NCBI RefSeq assembly: GCF_043290135.1
Contig: NC_134710.1
Coordinates: 6,523,821-6,587,820, forward strand
DNA length: 64,000 nt
DNA from: Rhipicephalus microplus
Lineage: Eukaryota; Arthropoda; Arachnida; Ixodida; Ixodidae
Direction: 5' to 3'
This document shows positions 23,840 through 36,099 of the stretch, one piece after another. The translations under genes were made by a program, and so were the position numbers. Below the pieces are notes generated by a model. That model had not been told where the DNA came from. It saw nothing but the letters and a program-made list of their open reading frames with translations, and made no database searches. Each line of letters starts with the position of its first letter. Position 1 is the stretch's first letter.

Positions 23840-24660
23840 AATGCGTATGGTCCATGTTTCCGACGTGGCTGAACATGGCTGGTCGGGACTCTTTCCTGTG
23901 CCGCATCATCAGCGCTGACATGTATTCGGCCGTCACTGTTACAGAGGCGAACGGCTTGAACATGTCGTGGGAATTGAGGCTAGCCCACTGCCTTTGCGCG
24001 GGTTTTGCCGCCTCTTTTTGCCGTTCTCAAGTCCCGACATGACTCCCCCTCCTCCGATGTCTGCCACGCTAAGGGAGCGAGGAGTAACGTTTAAGCCCCT
24101 TCACCCGGTAGCGGATGTCGACTGTGGCGCCACGCGTGGGGTCTCTCGAGATGTTTCGCGAGCGCGCGTCGGGGGAGTGAGTCAGTCCTCCCCGGCACGG
24201 CATGGGGTAAGCACGCATTTCTTTCTGACCATTAGGGCTCGTCGGACTTCTACTTGGCCAACGGCGCTTCGCGCCCGCGGCAAACGCTTACCTTTTGGCG
24301 CCCCTTTCGAACTCTAGGCCGAAGAGTGGTGCGGTGTCCTAGTGCGTCGCCAGTCTGCACCGACCCGTATCGCTATCTCTCCGCAACCAACGCGAGCACC
24401 TTTGCCCTCGCTCGAGCAACCGGGCACTTTGTCCCGGTGTCCCCCGTGAATCACCTTTGCCCATGGAGACGTGCTTGCGGCACCCCTGTGTAGTACTTCT
24501 CGCCCGTGGCGTGGATAAGTCCATTTGCTTTCCCGCCGCACCTTTCGCAACGGGCTCCGTACTGAGTTTTGGTGTGGTCGCACACAATAAAGTGTTTCGA
24601 CTTTGAGAAGCACCGTGTTCTCGCCACGGCGATGGTCAATACGTGCCCTGTGGCTCGCTA
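23840..24660 (+). repeat. GC-rich dispersed-element candidate ending in a polyadenylation signal
   Basis: About 0.8 kb is markedly richer in G/C than its surroundings and ends with CACACAATAAAGTGTTTCGA followed by a GT-rich stretch. This is the layout of a processed 3' end or the R-U5 part of an LTR. No protein is readable. It could be a solo LTR, and no second copy was seen in the window. Confidence 0.35.
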
Positions 24661-25002
24661 AGACCGGACCCACGCTAGTGGCCATACTCCTTCGGGATAC
24701 GTGTACACGACAATGTACAGATATATAGTGAACTCGCTACGACTTCCACAGTTAGTCATACTAATATTAACTACTAGATTTCTACAGATAAACCCGGCAT
24801 CACCTCCCCGGCCCGCGCGTGATGTCATGGAGCTTCCACCAATAACAGACGGTGGCGAGACTCGCAATGGCGGCCGTGGTGCCTGTTGCTTGTTTTCCGC
24901 AAAATCATGTTATATGCTTTGGTTTATGCAAATTTTCGACATGATTTCTGAGTTCGCCGCACGAAATTACTTATCATGACACCATCACCTAGCCCCTTCG
25001 CG
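24661..25002. other. Gene-free intronic stretch
   Basis: No recognised feature. Confidence 0.45.
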
Positions 25003-25170
25003 TTGGTTTAGTGGCTAAGGTACTGAGCTAATGACACGCAGGTGGCGGGATCGTATCCTGGCTGCAGTGGCTGCATTTGCATTGGAGGTGAAAATGATGT
25101 TGACCCGTGTGCTCAGGTTTGGGTGCACGCTGAAGAACCTCAGGTGGTCTAAATTTTCAGAGCTGAAATT
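25003..25170 (+). mobile_element. Ruka SINE, 3'-truncated
   Basis: A diverged tRNA-like head (CGTTGGTTTAGTGGCTAAGG) is followed by GCATTTGCATTGGAGGTGAA, GTGCTCAGGTTTGGGTGCAC and AAGAACCTCAGGTGGTCTAA, where it breaks off. Confidence 0.85.
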
Positions 25171-26020
25171 ATAAGTGGCAGAGAACGAGTGTAATTCACA
25201 GCAAAAATGTATGAGTTTTCGGTTGTGAGCCTTTTTTACCGACTAAACCGCATGGTTATAGTACGCTCGTTGGGATTCACTTAACAACATCATATGATAC
25301 CATTTTCTATCCCCAAGTTTCATGCGAAATCTATAGGTCACGCTTGGGTTTTCCGACATGGTAAACGATCATGCTGCGGTTGCTGTCAAGGTCTACAACT
25401 AAGCAGTTATTATTTCAAAAAATATTTGAATTCTCTCTCGTGTATGACGCGCACAGTCGGTATGCACGCAGTCTGTTAAAAAAATCCAGATTTGGACAGC
25501 CGAGCAAATTGAAGGGTGTGTAGCGCGTTGCTTTTAATCACTGAGCAGAAGGAATGGGTAAGTCGAAAAATCTTGACGCAGCTATTTTCCAGAAAACTTC
25601 GCATAGCTAACTTCAAAACTGCCCATCATAGCCCTTGCGCCAAGAAACACCATATATCACCATCACTGCAAAACTGAGCGTTTTTCGAGGGGGCAAATTC
25701 TTTGCAATCAACTCCACGTAGTCACGTGGGACGCCGTTCTTCAAAGTTTTTCCCAAACAGAATGCAAAAATAGACAAAATTTCCTGTACTCGTTTGGTAG
25801 CTGCTTACGTAAACTTCCTCACATCTGCATGGCGAGTTCGGAAAGCGACTAAATACTCTTAAAAACTGTCGTAATGTCGAATTCACGTCCGCGCTTCATG
25901 TTTAATGCGCGCATACCACCATGTTTTTTGGGGGAGTGGATATATGGTGGTGCGTGGTCATCTGATGCGAGTAAGCCATGCGCATCGGTAGCAGCGCGCT
26001 GTAAGCAGAGACGATGAATT
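25171..26020. other. Gene-free intronic stretch
   Basis: No recognised feature. Confidence 0.45.
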
Positions 26021-26842
26021 TTAAAGAAGATAGTCTTTCTTGGGGACCTTCGACAGAAAAAAATTTAGTCTGTCCATTTGTCTGTTTTTCTCCCTAACGA
26101 TAAAGTTTAAACGGCACCTAACGATAACCCCAACTGCCGACCCCATCTGCAGCACCCGCCATTATTGATCACGACTCAATGCTCATACTTGTGCGATTGT
26201 CAATAAAAAATTGGTCCCGGATCTGCATGTTACATTGCAAAATCTGTAGAAAGATGGTAGTCTTGCGTCTAGAGAGAGTGAACACAACATTTATTTGATG
26301 TTCTGTGCAAGAAAATCGGTGCGTGCAGTGGAGGCGAACGAGTGCATCGAGGCACGTTAGACACGAGCGCCATCTGGCAGTTATCTTCGAAAACGAAGGA
26401 AGGCGTGCGCGCCTGCGGAGAAAGATGCGTGCCATTCTCGGAATTGATAATGTGTACAACACAAAGAGACTAGCAGGTGCCACCACCGTGTCGTTTTAGC
26501 AAAGCGTTGGTAACACTTGTATCTTTAGCACCACGTTGCACTGTCAGCGCAGCGTGTTTAACGCTATGGCCCTTAGAATTACTTGTGTGTGCCCTCTCTA
26601 GTATAAAGGCACACATACAAAACATCGACGTGTTGTTATGGTACCTTAGGTATGCGCAATGATTGCTTTTTATTTGACAATCGCACAAGTATGAACGCTG
26701 GATGTTGAGCAATATTGGTGGGCACTGTGGATGGGGTCAGCCGTTTGGGGTATCGTGAAGGACAGACAAACAGACAAATGTACAGACAAACAGACCATAA
26801 TGTTTCCGTCGAAGGTCCCCAGGAAAGACTATCGTCTTTAAA
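26021..26842. repeat. Element with about 180-bp terminal inverted repeats around a family-A core
   Basis: Left arm 26021-26208 and right arm 26669-26842 are reverse complements. Shared phrases are TTTAAAGA-GATAGTCTTTC, TGGGGACCTTCGAC and CATACTTGTGCGATTGTCAA. Between the arms lies a core of about 460 bp (26215-26660) that recurs at 41640-42120 and, inverted, at 26873-27275. No coding sequence was recognised in the arms. This is a foldback- or MITE-like arrangement. Confidence 0.7.
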
Positions 26843-26872
26843 AGCAATTAATGTGCATAAGTGACGAACTAT

Positions 26873-27275
26873 AACAACACGTCAATAGTCTGTATGTGTG
26901 CCTTTTTACTATAAAAATCGTACGTAACTCCAAAGACCATAGTACTTATGACGCTGCGCTGACAATGCAACGCTTGCACGAAAAGGCTAAGACGGCGCGG
27001 TGGCGACACCTGCCCGTCACTTTGCGTTCTACACCTTATCACCTCTGAGACGGGTGCGCATGCCGCGCACGCTTCGTTTTCCAAGCTAACTGCCAGGTAG
27101 TACTCTCATGCCTCAAGTGTGACGTGACTTGATGCGCTCGTTCACCTACGCTGCACGCTTGAGGCACTCTGACGCAGCGCCTCCGGAGTACCATTCACCA
27201 ATTTTCTTGCGCATAACATAAAATAAACGTTTTGTTCATTCTCTCCAGACGCAAAACTATCAGTTTTCGACGACA
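26873..27275 (-). repeat. Family-A core, inverted copy
   Basis: The reverse complement matches 26225-26650, for example AACAACACGTC--T-GT-TGT and GTGTGCCTTT-TACTATAAA at one end and AACATAAAATAAACGTTTTG then CTCTCCAGACGCAA at the other. The AAATAAA near the second end reads in the minus-core orientation, suggesting a transcript 3' end. It sits immediately outside the right arm of the 26021-26842 element. Confidence 0.7.
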
Positions 27276-27997
27276 TTTGAGTATAACATGCTGATATGGG
27301 GCCAATTTTTTTCCTGTGATTTTATGCGCATCGTGATAGCAGTGCTCTATCGCTCCGCGCACACAAAATACGCTTCCGTCATGGCGTTTAATGTTGTCTA
27401 TAAGCAGACGCAGATGTCGCTTGCATGCCTCTTACTAAGCGTGCAGCATCACGCCGTCAGCACCATTGTTGCTGGCCTTGCCGAGGCAGCACAATCGACA
27501 ACGATGATGATGATGATGATGATCCTTGATACTCTGGCGCACACCCACAAAGGAGGATCGGCCAAGAACCGGGCGGCAGAATCAACGAACTGAAACGGTC
27601 GTTTGCACGCGAAACATTTTTTTCCTTTCGTTTTCTTTTGTGGGCATCGGTAATAAAGAGAAAAAAGCAGTGATGAATCATAGATAAAAGGTTAAAAACT
27701 GTCTACTCGTGCATTTTGAAAACCAATCTACAACTTCACTTTTTGAAATTTGTCGCCAATGTTTGTTGCTTCTAAACTTAATTTATCAGTCAATGAAGTG
27801 GAAAAATAAACAAATTGTGTGACCACATCTAACATTTAGGAACATGCATTTCATTACGTCGTGATAAACCGTGTCAGCATATCTTCAAGCCTGGTGTAGA
27901 GACAGCTAGAAGATAGAAACTGTGCCTAAAATCGAGCTAGAGATAAAGATGGAAAAGCTGACTCTGTGTGCGAATCTGGTTCGTTTTACTTGCGCAG
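27276..27997. other. Intronic stretch with a short (GAT)n microsatellite
   Basis: ATGATGATGATGATGATGAT lies near 27503-27523. The remainder up to exon 6 shows nothing recognisable. Confidence 0.5.
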
Positions 27998-28117
27998 CTG
28001 ACAGCAATGACAAGACAATTGCGCCCACGGGCCGTGTAGCGGTGGTTGCTGCTCAAGGACCTACCAACATGGACCAGCCGGACACTGTGCTCTACCACAC
28101 CATGGTGGTTACCAGAG
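27998..28117 (+). CDS. Skeletor: Skeletor-like exon 6: linker after DOMON domain
   Basis: The exon starts after TTTACTTGCGCAG and ends before GTTTGT, a weaker but acceptable donor. It enters and leaves in phase 1, matching both neighbours. The peptide reads DSNDKTIAPTGRVAVVAAQG, then DQPDTVLYHT and MVVTR. This fits the family linker that ends the DOMON with 'D--i---g---viwAiGp-n----v-yH---trgd'. The longer ORF around it (27922-28218) runs into intron on both sides. Confidence 0.85.
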
Positions 28118-28599
28118 GTTTGTTTTGGTTCTTCGAGCTCTTTCAAGAGGAGCTAATCAATTTCAAGCATGCTTCTTCTTCTTTTACTTTGTACATAACT
28201 AGTCGCAAAGCCACATAAACTTTAGTCATTTGAAAGTGTTACCGTCCTCGTGTATCGCCAACAGAACTGGTGGATCTTGTGATCGCGAATGCATACTTAA
28301 CCATTTCATCGCTGCTGATATTGCATTAAGCGAAATGTGCGGGCCTTCTCTCGAAATAAGGATTCCTTTCTATGTGCTTGCAGATTGCATCACACTGCCT
28401 GTTTGTTAAAAAAGCCAGTTTCGCTGCAAGGGCGAAGCAATGATGCAATAGCAGCAACTTGAAATGTAACGCTGTGAATGGCTAGCAGTTCTATACGTGC
28501 AGCGGGCTGCTCGCGCACAAATGAAGCACGAAAACAACACACACAGGACGAAGGCTAGTTAACAATTTTTACAGCTCGATGCTTAACGCGCTGCTTAAA
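28118..28599. other. Gene-free intronic stretch
   Basis: No recognised feature. Confidence 0.5.
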
Positions 28600-29050
28600 C
28601 AAAAATGACGATCGAAACGTAATCACGGGTACGATACGAGTGCGAACTAACGAGTGTCCCAGTTCTCACTTGGCTGCGTTTCAAAAGCGTGCTATTCTCG
28701 CAAACGGGGCAGCGAGAGAAGTCATCTTTGTGCGCTCGGCAACTAACCGCTATCGTTACGGTCAAAAACGAAGGCGCGTGATTATCCCCACCGAAGGATA
28801 AGCGCACCCCCCCTCTCCACCGCTCCCATCCGTGGGTAAAGTACGCATGTGAGATAAGCGCACGTTGGTGCATGGCGACGAGCTGGGTGCCGAGCCCGGA
28901 CGACTTTCTTTCTTTCGTGAGTTTTAGACACGCATACATATAAGGTGCATGATGGTGGCGGTGGCGGCGACTGCAAAAACCAACCAAGACTGTCCATATA
29001 ATTGCTATCGCAATAAAACATGGTCCATAAAAGCGTGTCTTTTTAAGGGA
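28600..29050 (+). repeat. Dispersed repeat family B, copy 2
   Basis: This is the + strand counterpart of 236-840 (minus). The end TATAATTGCTATCGCAATAAAA is best conserved and includes AATAAA. The 174-codon minus-strand ORF over it (29119-28595) is antisense to the repeat and is not considered a gene. Confidence 0.55.
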
Positions 29051-30894
29051 GCCGCAACAGCCACGGCTGGACTCGCTCCTTTCTGCAAGGTCTGCGCAAG
29101 GGATCTGTGCATTCACCAACTTGTGTACATTTCATGCCTGCGCGTGGGTAGCTACCACCTCAGCTTCGTGGGGGACGCTCCGAGCCCACTCGCTGCCTGC
29201 GGTCGCAGAGGCTAGGGCGCGCAGGGTACACTCGGCTTCGAACTTGCCGGCGCCCCTTCTGCAGTCACTCCATTGTACCAATATATTTGAATATGGTGGA
29301 AAGCCTATATGACCACTTTGGTTATTTCCACTTTTCGGAAGTGGAGGCGCAAGCTGATGATCAGCCCGTTTCGGTTGTATCAGAAAGCATTAGCATGGTC
29401 GTAACAAAACTTTTTTTTCTTTTTTGTAGTGTCGAGAAATGAGTAGGAGGCTGAATATTGCATTAAACGAGCATGTTTGATTGCGTGTTGCACTGAAAAG
29501 GTTCTGCCGCATAATCAGTGAGGAGAAAAATGGCAGATGACTTGTTCTTTGGTTTAAAAAGTGGGTTAGGTAACATTTTTTTTAAATACACGTGTCGACC
29601 GTCGCTGCACTTATAATAAAGTTTGTACTTTTTGTTGAAGGCATTATAGTTAGTGCAATAGTGTTTGAAGAGATACTTCATAAAATTTGTGGACTATCTC
29701 CCCGAAGGAAGCGATGCGAAGGAGCCGTGGTGAGCACGCCGTAAACCCAGTTGAAACGGGCGTCGACGTGGGTGCGGGAAGAACGGTTTGAAGCAAAACT
29801 CGGTGTAGCCTTCACTCGAATAAATGTTTCTTTGAAACACAAAGACGCGGGAGGTGGTTGGGTTTCGTGTAAGTTTCATCGCAGATAAACTAGCTGAAAG
29901 AGTGCTTCCAATCGACGTGCGGTTGAGCGTTGTGGGCATTAGAGAGGATGAAGAGAGAGAGAAGTGTGTTGTGAGCGGGAAGAAGAGCAACGCCACCTAG
30001 GTGTGCTGGGAGGAGCCGGCAGCTGCAGTGGGTGAGATGGAAAGGGGCGTCAATGCGCAGCTGCGACTTCACCTATCCGCATCATTACAACAACTGTGGC
30101 GGGGGGAGTGCGGTGTGGCGTGTTGGCACGGAGACACAGACTGACAGCATTACACAGGCTAGTCAAAGAGCTGCTTTGTATCTAGAAGTTTAAAGTCGGT
30201 GCATAATGGGGACAGCAACTCTTTTTCACACTTATCTCTAACTCACAATCACAGTAGCAGGAATAACAATAACAATATTAACAATATTAATAATAAACTG
30301 TTCAAAATAGCGGAAAACAGGGGCTTAAAATAACAATTGCAGGAATTGATAATACATGAAATAATGCATGCCGGAGACAAAGCGGGAAAATGAACCACTA
30401 GTACTCTTACTTCTAGTGCTCGGTGAAGAAGAGGCGAGGTTATAACAAAGCCTGTCTTGTTTTCGTTTTCTGTAACGGCTAAAAATGTGAAATATATTTG
30501 AAACTACATCTTCTAAAATTGATAAGCTATAGGTAATATTGCAGTGTTATCTGTCAGTTCTCGTTGTTGTTGTGTATGAGATTATGAGCACAAGCACGAG
30601 TGAGTGGTTCGCTCTACGCTCTACAAATGAGATTAAACGTCTCATTGTAGAAAATGAGCAAAAGGATGCTCTAAATTATATTTGCATCAGCATGCCATCC
30701 AAACCGTCGTCAGTTAACTAAATAGTTAGGATTAGCTGCTTAACACGTGGTCAATCTGTTAAGGTGCGGTCTTGATGCTACTTAAAAGTGAATTACTCGC
30801 GCTTGCGAATGCAGATGACGTGCCACCACGTTATCGGCATTGACTATTGTTTGTGGCACAATGTGGTGAGAATAATAATTGTTCTGGTTTAAGG
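29051..30894. other. Gene-free intronic stretch
   Basis: It contains simple-sequence AATAATAACAATA near 30260-30300. Several short ORFs show no recognisable domain. Confidence 0.45.
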
Positions 30895-31010
30895 CCCCAT
30901 ACCTACGACATGATTACGATGGGCGCCATAAAGGAGGCTCTAGAAATTTCAACCACTTCAAGTTCTCCAACATTCACCAATTCGATGCACACGGGCCTGA
31001 AGCACTTTCA
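30895..31010 (-). mobile_element. Strongly decayed Ruka SINE fragment
   Basis: The order CATGATTACGATGGGCGCCA, GAAATTTCAACCACTTCAAG, GATGCACACGGGCCTGAAGC follows a reverse Ruka copy (CATATGATTATGAGAGACGCC..., GAAATTTCGACCACCTGGGG, ...CACACGGGCCTAC) with many changes. Confidence 0.55.
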
Positions 31011-31754
31011 AATTATTTGAATATAAGGTGGTTGAGCTTAAAGAACGAAACTTTTAGTGGCGTTGTGTGTGCATCTTTTTTTGGAGAGTTCACGAGTGCC
31101 AATAGAGCCAGCTGTCCCCACACGCACCACTTCCTATAAGCGGAAGAAGTAATTAACATGATGAAGTGACCCCCTGGCATAGAGCGCGTCGTCGTGACTG
31201 TAAAGACTATTTTACGGGAAGGTTTGAGTGCCGCCGCATTGGGCTGTTAACCTTTGTGAATGAACAGTGTTACGGTCAGGCTGGTGCATGCGATGATTCG
31301 TTGCCTCGTTAATTCAGGTCACGTTATACAATAACAAGAAAACTTTGGTTTAACACAGCAAGATTGCGACGCCCTTACGAAAAACAGTCAATAGAAACAC
31401 CTATTATGGTTCCTACTACACCTACTGCTCAGGCCGTAACAAAAGAAAGTGAGCGCGCGCCTTCAAAGCGGCCTTGTGGTAGCTTTATTTACTGGAGGCT
31501 GATTCGCTGGAGGAAGCTTTGTATCCCTAGCTAGCCGTGTGCCTCAGCCGTTGGTAATACCACGTAAGTGAGATCGTCGTAGAGTGCTTGTTTTCGCCGA
31601 AATGATTACGCATTCTGATATCATCCAATATTCATTGTGCCTCTCAATGTACACGTCAGGAAGAATAAACGTGAAAGCATGCGAGCACTGCTGTCAAACG
31701 GTCATTGTTTTATTGCGAAATGTGCTCCCATAGGGGCATAGGCCCATCTTCAGA
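31011..31754. other. Gene-free intronic stretch
   Basis: No recognised feature. Confidence 0.45.
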
Positions 31755-32340
31755 AGCCAAACTTGGCCTATGCTTCCCTGCTATGCAGGTTATGGTTGGG
31801 CGTCGCATTTACGAATGCGTACGCATTCCGCACAGGAATGGCCGACACTGCTGCATGTGACCATTGCGGCAGTGACAAACCCCTTGGCATATTCCGTGTG
31901 AATGCCCACAGTGCTGCTCGCAGAGACAGTCACTCTGCAATGCACTAGACCAACTGGACAACCCGACTCTTTCAGAAGAAAGAATCCTGCTCTACTGACA
32001 GGATATTATGCCACAGAAGAAGGCTGTGAAGGCGCTCCTGTGCTTCTTGCGTTTAACTGGTTTCTCCGAATGACTGTGATCAAAACATCCTGAATGTTTG
32101 TGCATGTGTATTTTTTCTAATTTATTTCATGTCTCTCCATCTCTATTCTTTTTCTGACCCCTATTGCTCCACCCCCGTACAGGATAGCAAACCAGTTCTT
32201 CTATGTTCACCTTTCTGTCTCTTCCTTTCATTTCATTCTCTCTCTCGACTCACCTCTGGTTTTCCTCAAGATTCTGTACTCTTTACCAGCATTATAAAGG
32301 CACAACAACGGTAGCAGGGCAAAACATAACATCAAGATCA
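31755..32340 (+). pseudogene. C-terminal remnant of a LINE with a zinc-binding tail
   Basis: The + strand reads PNLAYASLLCRLWLGVAFTN, then MADTAACDHCGSDKP. This is the C-terminal 'L-RLr-g---t-a-------aD-a-C--CG--EtieH-lc-Cp' motif of RNase-H-bearing LINEs. After a frameshift, 'RRDSHSAMH' and later fragments continue the same domain. Stops are frequent. The rest is 3' UTR. Confidence 0.7.
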
Positions 32341-32365
32341 ATTCATAAATATTATTTATTTATTT

Positions 32366-32397
<32 letters not shown>

Positions 32398-32830
32398 GTT
32401 TGTTTGTTTGTTTATCGGATACTGCGAGCCTAAACAAGCCCATTCAGGAGTTAACAATGAATACGTAGGTCACTTTCGCAACAGCGTACGAGAAACACAG
32501 TTACACCACTTCAGCACAGTCGTATGACACAAAGCCTTGTACATTGATCAAAGCGAAAAACAACACAAAACAACATTCTTACATAACCCAGTGTCACATA
32601 CAGCAAATCATAGTATCACCTAGAATTGTAGAAATATTTCTAGCCACTTGAAAGGTTTCTACGCATAGAAACTGCTCGAATTTCGGAGCGAACGGCTCCA
32701 AGGATTCAACATTGATGCAAGCATTTTAAGGGTTGGGGTATGGCGGGCTTCTTTTACGGTAGCTGGCTCTCCGCCATCGTCCGCATAGTCAATATTTGCC
32801 AGTGAGGAGGCGCCTTCATAGAGACAGAAC
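32341..32830 (-). pseudogene. 5'-truncated LINE 3' end with (TTTA)n(TTTG)n tail
   Basis: ATTTATTTATTTATTTAATT and a TTTG run (32341-32413) form the reversed 3' tail. The adjacent 400 bp look like LINE 3' UTR and decayed C-terminus. There are no intact motifs. Confidence 0.5.
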
Positions 32831-33460
32831 GAAGGTTTATTTACGCGATGAAAGAGAAAATACTGTACAGAGATTCAAATATTGTGTACAAAATGTATTC
32901 TGCTTTTGTAACCTGTCGATTCTTTACACGTGGTTCAGTACGTAGTTCAGTACTGGCTACAACATGTTTTTGTGGAAATGAAAGTGGCAAGCACGTGCTT
33001 AGGATAAGAATTAAAGCTGAAGAATTGATCAAGAAATCTGCATCGCAGATTTTGTGTAGTGGATGTGGCTTGAAATCAGATTCGAAAAAGTTTCACGAAT
33101 TTAGCGAACTGTATTTTTCTTAGAAGTGTCACCTTAGTGTTGATAGCTGAGTGCAGTGAAAATATCTACGATGACTCGGGCAAACCAGACTGCGCAGGAA
33201 AAAGTGCGCAACACGCTATCAGTCTACAACATGCTCTAAACAATCAATGTATCTTGTGCGAACAAAAAACTGGCCACTGTGCAGCAGCGACTGGCTTGCT
33301 TGAAAATTCACAATGAGGCACTGAATCAATCAGCAGTGCAAGAAAGAGTAGCAACGCCCCTCAAAAGCAGCAACTTGCTGTGAACATCTTCTTTCTTGAT
33401 GCCCAACAAAATCTGTGAAATTCATGCCCTATATACGTACGATGAGAACTGGATATCTGA
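32831..33460. other. Gene-free intronic stretch
   Basis: No recognised feature. Confidence 0.45.
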
Positions 33461-33718
33461 GTGCTTTTGCCCCGCCACGGTGGTCTAGTGGCTAAGGTAC
33501 TCGGCAGCTGACCCGCATGTCGCGGGTTCAAATTCCGGCTGCGGCGGCTGCATTTCCGATGGAGACGGAAATATTGTAGGCCCGTGTGCTCAGATTTTGT
33601 TGCACGTTAAAGAACCCCAGGTGGTCTAAATTTCTGGAGCCCTCCACTGCGGCGTCTCATAATCATGTGGTTTGGGGACGTTAAACTCCACATATAAATC
33701 AAAATCGGGTGCTTTTTG
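33461..33718 (+). mobile_element. Full-length Ruka SINE with target-site duplication
   Basis: The body 33470-33708 starts CCCCGCCACGGTGGTCTAGT and contains TCGCGGGTTCAAATTCCGGC (B box), GCATTTCCGATGGAGACGGA, GCACGTTAAAGAACCCCAGG and GGGGACGTTAAACTCCACAT with an ATAAATCAAAATC tail. GTGCTTTTG at 33461-33469 recurs as GTGCTTTTTG at 33709-33718. Confidence 0.93.
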
Positions 33719-34673
33719 AGGTGAATGCGCAGCCCGAGACTCAATGAGCACCTGCGCAAAGAAAATATATTTGTTTTGCCGGGGTGAGCCTGCTTGCGAA
33801 AATACGTGCAGTGGTTTAAATGCAGTTTTAGACTTAATTCAAATTTATTTTCTGCCTTGAAAAAAAAAAAGGCCAGGGAAATGGGGTTTTTCAGCCCCCA
33901 CGGGGGCCTTCAAATTGACCAGCCCCAGGCGAGCTACCTGTTCGCGGTTGACAATTATAGTAGGCGCATGATCCGACTACCTCGAAACAAAGAGTATACC
34001 CTTGGCATGATGCTGCATCTCACCCAGTGTCATAAGCCGCTAACAAAGTAAAATATCACGATGACTGAGCGGTGTGAGTAGCAGTTGACTATATCGAGGT
34101 CGAGTAAAATCACTGCGTTGGAAACAAAGCGATCGAGCCGGGACGAAGACTAAAAAAAAGAGCAAGCACTGCTGTTCAATTTCGCGTTGTGTGGCTTTAA
34201 CACAGTAAGATGTACCAAGTGGCAGCCAGCGGCGAGGACACCCTTATGAGGAAAAATTTGACTGCGAATGTTCTGCGTACTGTGAAAAATCGGTAGTTTT
34301 ATTGTTCGCGATAGAAATAGCTGTGAGCCAATCTAACGACACGATTTCTGGCATCTAATGTGTCAGCCTTAGGCTATTATTTTCAAACGGTAGCTTTTGT
34401 AAGCTGTAGTATATTAAATGTGGCTAATTGTACTTGGCCTTGGTCGTTATAAGCACATAATCACGAAAGTAAGCAGATGACTTGAGTTACGTGCGTGTGA
34501 AACGCATCGTTGTTTTGTCATTCCGAATCGGAAGAGGATTATCTTGGGGTGCTATTTGGCACTAAGATAAATTTCCGTCCGGTCAAGTCTCTCTTCAAGT
34601 ATGTTGAAAGCAGCAAAGAAGACTGCATTCGCTGCAGAAAGTGTTCTGCTAGCCTACGCTACTCATAGCGCAG
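33719..34673. other. Gene-free intronic stretch
   Basis: No recognised gene or repeat. Confidence 0.45.
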
Positions 34674-35590
34674 ATGGATGGATTGATAGATTGATTTGGT
34701 TGAACGCTTTAAATCGGGTGGTGGCTAACGCCACCAATCCGTAATACTTAGTGAACCAAGAACTAGATTTTTTTTCCTTTAAGTAGTGAGGTTGAGGACT
34801 CGTACTCTGCAGTGAAGGATTTAATTTTCACTCGTGCCTTGACTTAAGCCACCAATCAGATAACCTCCTTCTAGTTAATTCTACCCGCTTAAAGCCTATT
34901 TTGCCCTCCCTGTCCCTAAACCCCAGTGCTTTGAAAAACTCTGTGCCATCATCCTGAGCAATATGCTGAAGGTATTCCAAAAGGACTTGTTTTTGGGCTA
35001 GTTGGTGCATACTTGGTGCACCAACTGTGTTCTGTCTTCTCTCCTGCTCTTCCTGCTTCACGTTATGTTTTTTGCGCCTCAGTATTCTGCACCAAATAGG
35101 GTGAAGCCCTTTACAGAACATTATCAAGTGTTCGGCAGTTTTCTCTTCCTCTCCACACGCACTGCATACCGTGTCTACCCCTTCGTATTTGGCCCGATAT
35201 GTCTTGGTTCGCCATACTCCCGTCCTGGCCTCAAACAGTAGAAAACTACCCCGAGTATTATCATAGATCTTTTCCTTGACAATTTCCTGCTTGAAAGTTC
35301 GATAGATCTCTAGTGCGGACTTCTTGATCATGCCAATTCTACACATATTGGTCTCAGCTTCCTTCACCTTCTTTTTAACCGATAAATCTTTTTGGTTTGG
35401 CCCCCTGCTGTTTTCTAAGTATTTACCAGTCAATTTTCTGGTTCGCTTCCTCCACTTTGTATCGACATTCTTCATGTACAAGCAGCTCAATACCTTCCTA
35501 GCACAACGCTCCTTCCCCATTTCTCTCAATCGCTTCTCAAATTTTAACTTGCTGCTAACTTCCCTGCCATCAAAGCCTTATAGATCGACA
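34674..35590 (-). pseudogene. 5'-truncated LINE: C-terminal domain with intact 233-codon frame
   Basis: The minus-strand frame 35529-34828 is uninterrupted. It contains YDNTRGSFLLFEARTGVWRT, then CSACGEEEKTAEHLIMFCKG, a Cys/His zinc-binding motif (C-x2-C-x8-H-x4-C) typical of arthropod LINE C-termini, and ends with a basic RRRLSDWWLKSRHE. It carries no RT, so it is a 5'-truncated insertion. The 3' UTR extends down to 34674, where GATGGATGGATTGATAG marks the reversed tail. Confidence 0.75.
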
Positions 35591-36099
35591 GTGCCATCAT
35601 GCGGTAACTGTGGGACGGCATCAGTGCGGTGGCCACGCAAGAGCGCGCGCTCATCACACTAGAGGGTATATTCTAGGCACTATAGCTGCGTTCAGCTACA
35701 GTGTTCCCGAATATTCTCGAACACGGCAGTCCAGGTGCTGGATTCCTATGAACGGCTACTGCCACGCCTTCCCACGCTTACGAACTGTTGGTGCTTTTTT
35801 CACGACCTTGCGTAGGCTACAATGGCTGAGGGGAGAGGTTGACTCTTTGAAAACTGTAACAGTGACGCCGTCTCACACTGTTCGAACCCTACTCAACAAA
35901 AGGTTGTTCGCGAAGCTTCTGTCGAGTTAATTGTGACCAGACCACAACGAACTGCTTCGCCTACCTGCAGGACAGCGTCGTGCGGGTTGCTTCCAACCGG
36001 GTGCCGATATGGGAGAAAACAGTACTTGCAGACGGGCTCACGCACAATGGCATCTGCTTAGACTAGCTGCCGGGCCAAACGTAACAGTATGTGGAAGTT
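35591..36099. other. Gene-free intronic stretch
   Basis: No recognised feature. Confidence 0.45.

Noticed and set aside
28595..29119. 174-codon minus-strand ORF as a gene
   Set aside because: It is antisense to a dispersed repeat whose sense strand carries the AATAAA, and it has no recognisable domain.
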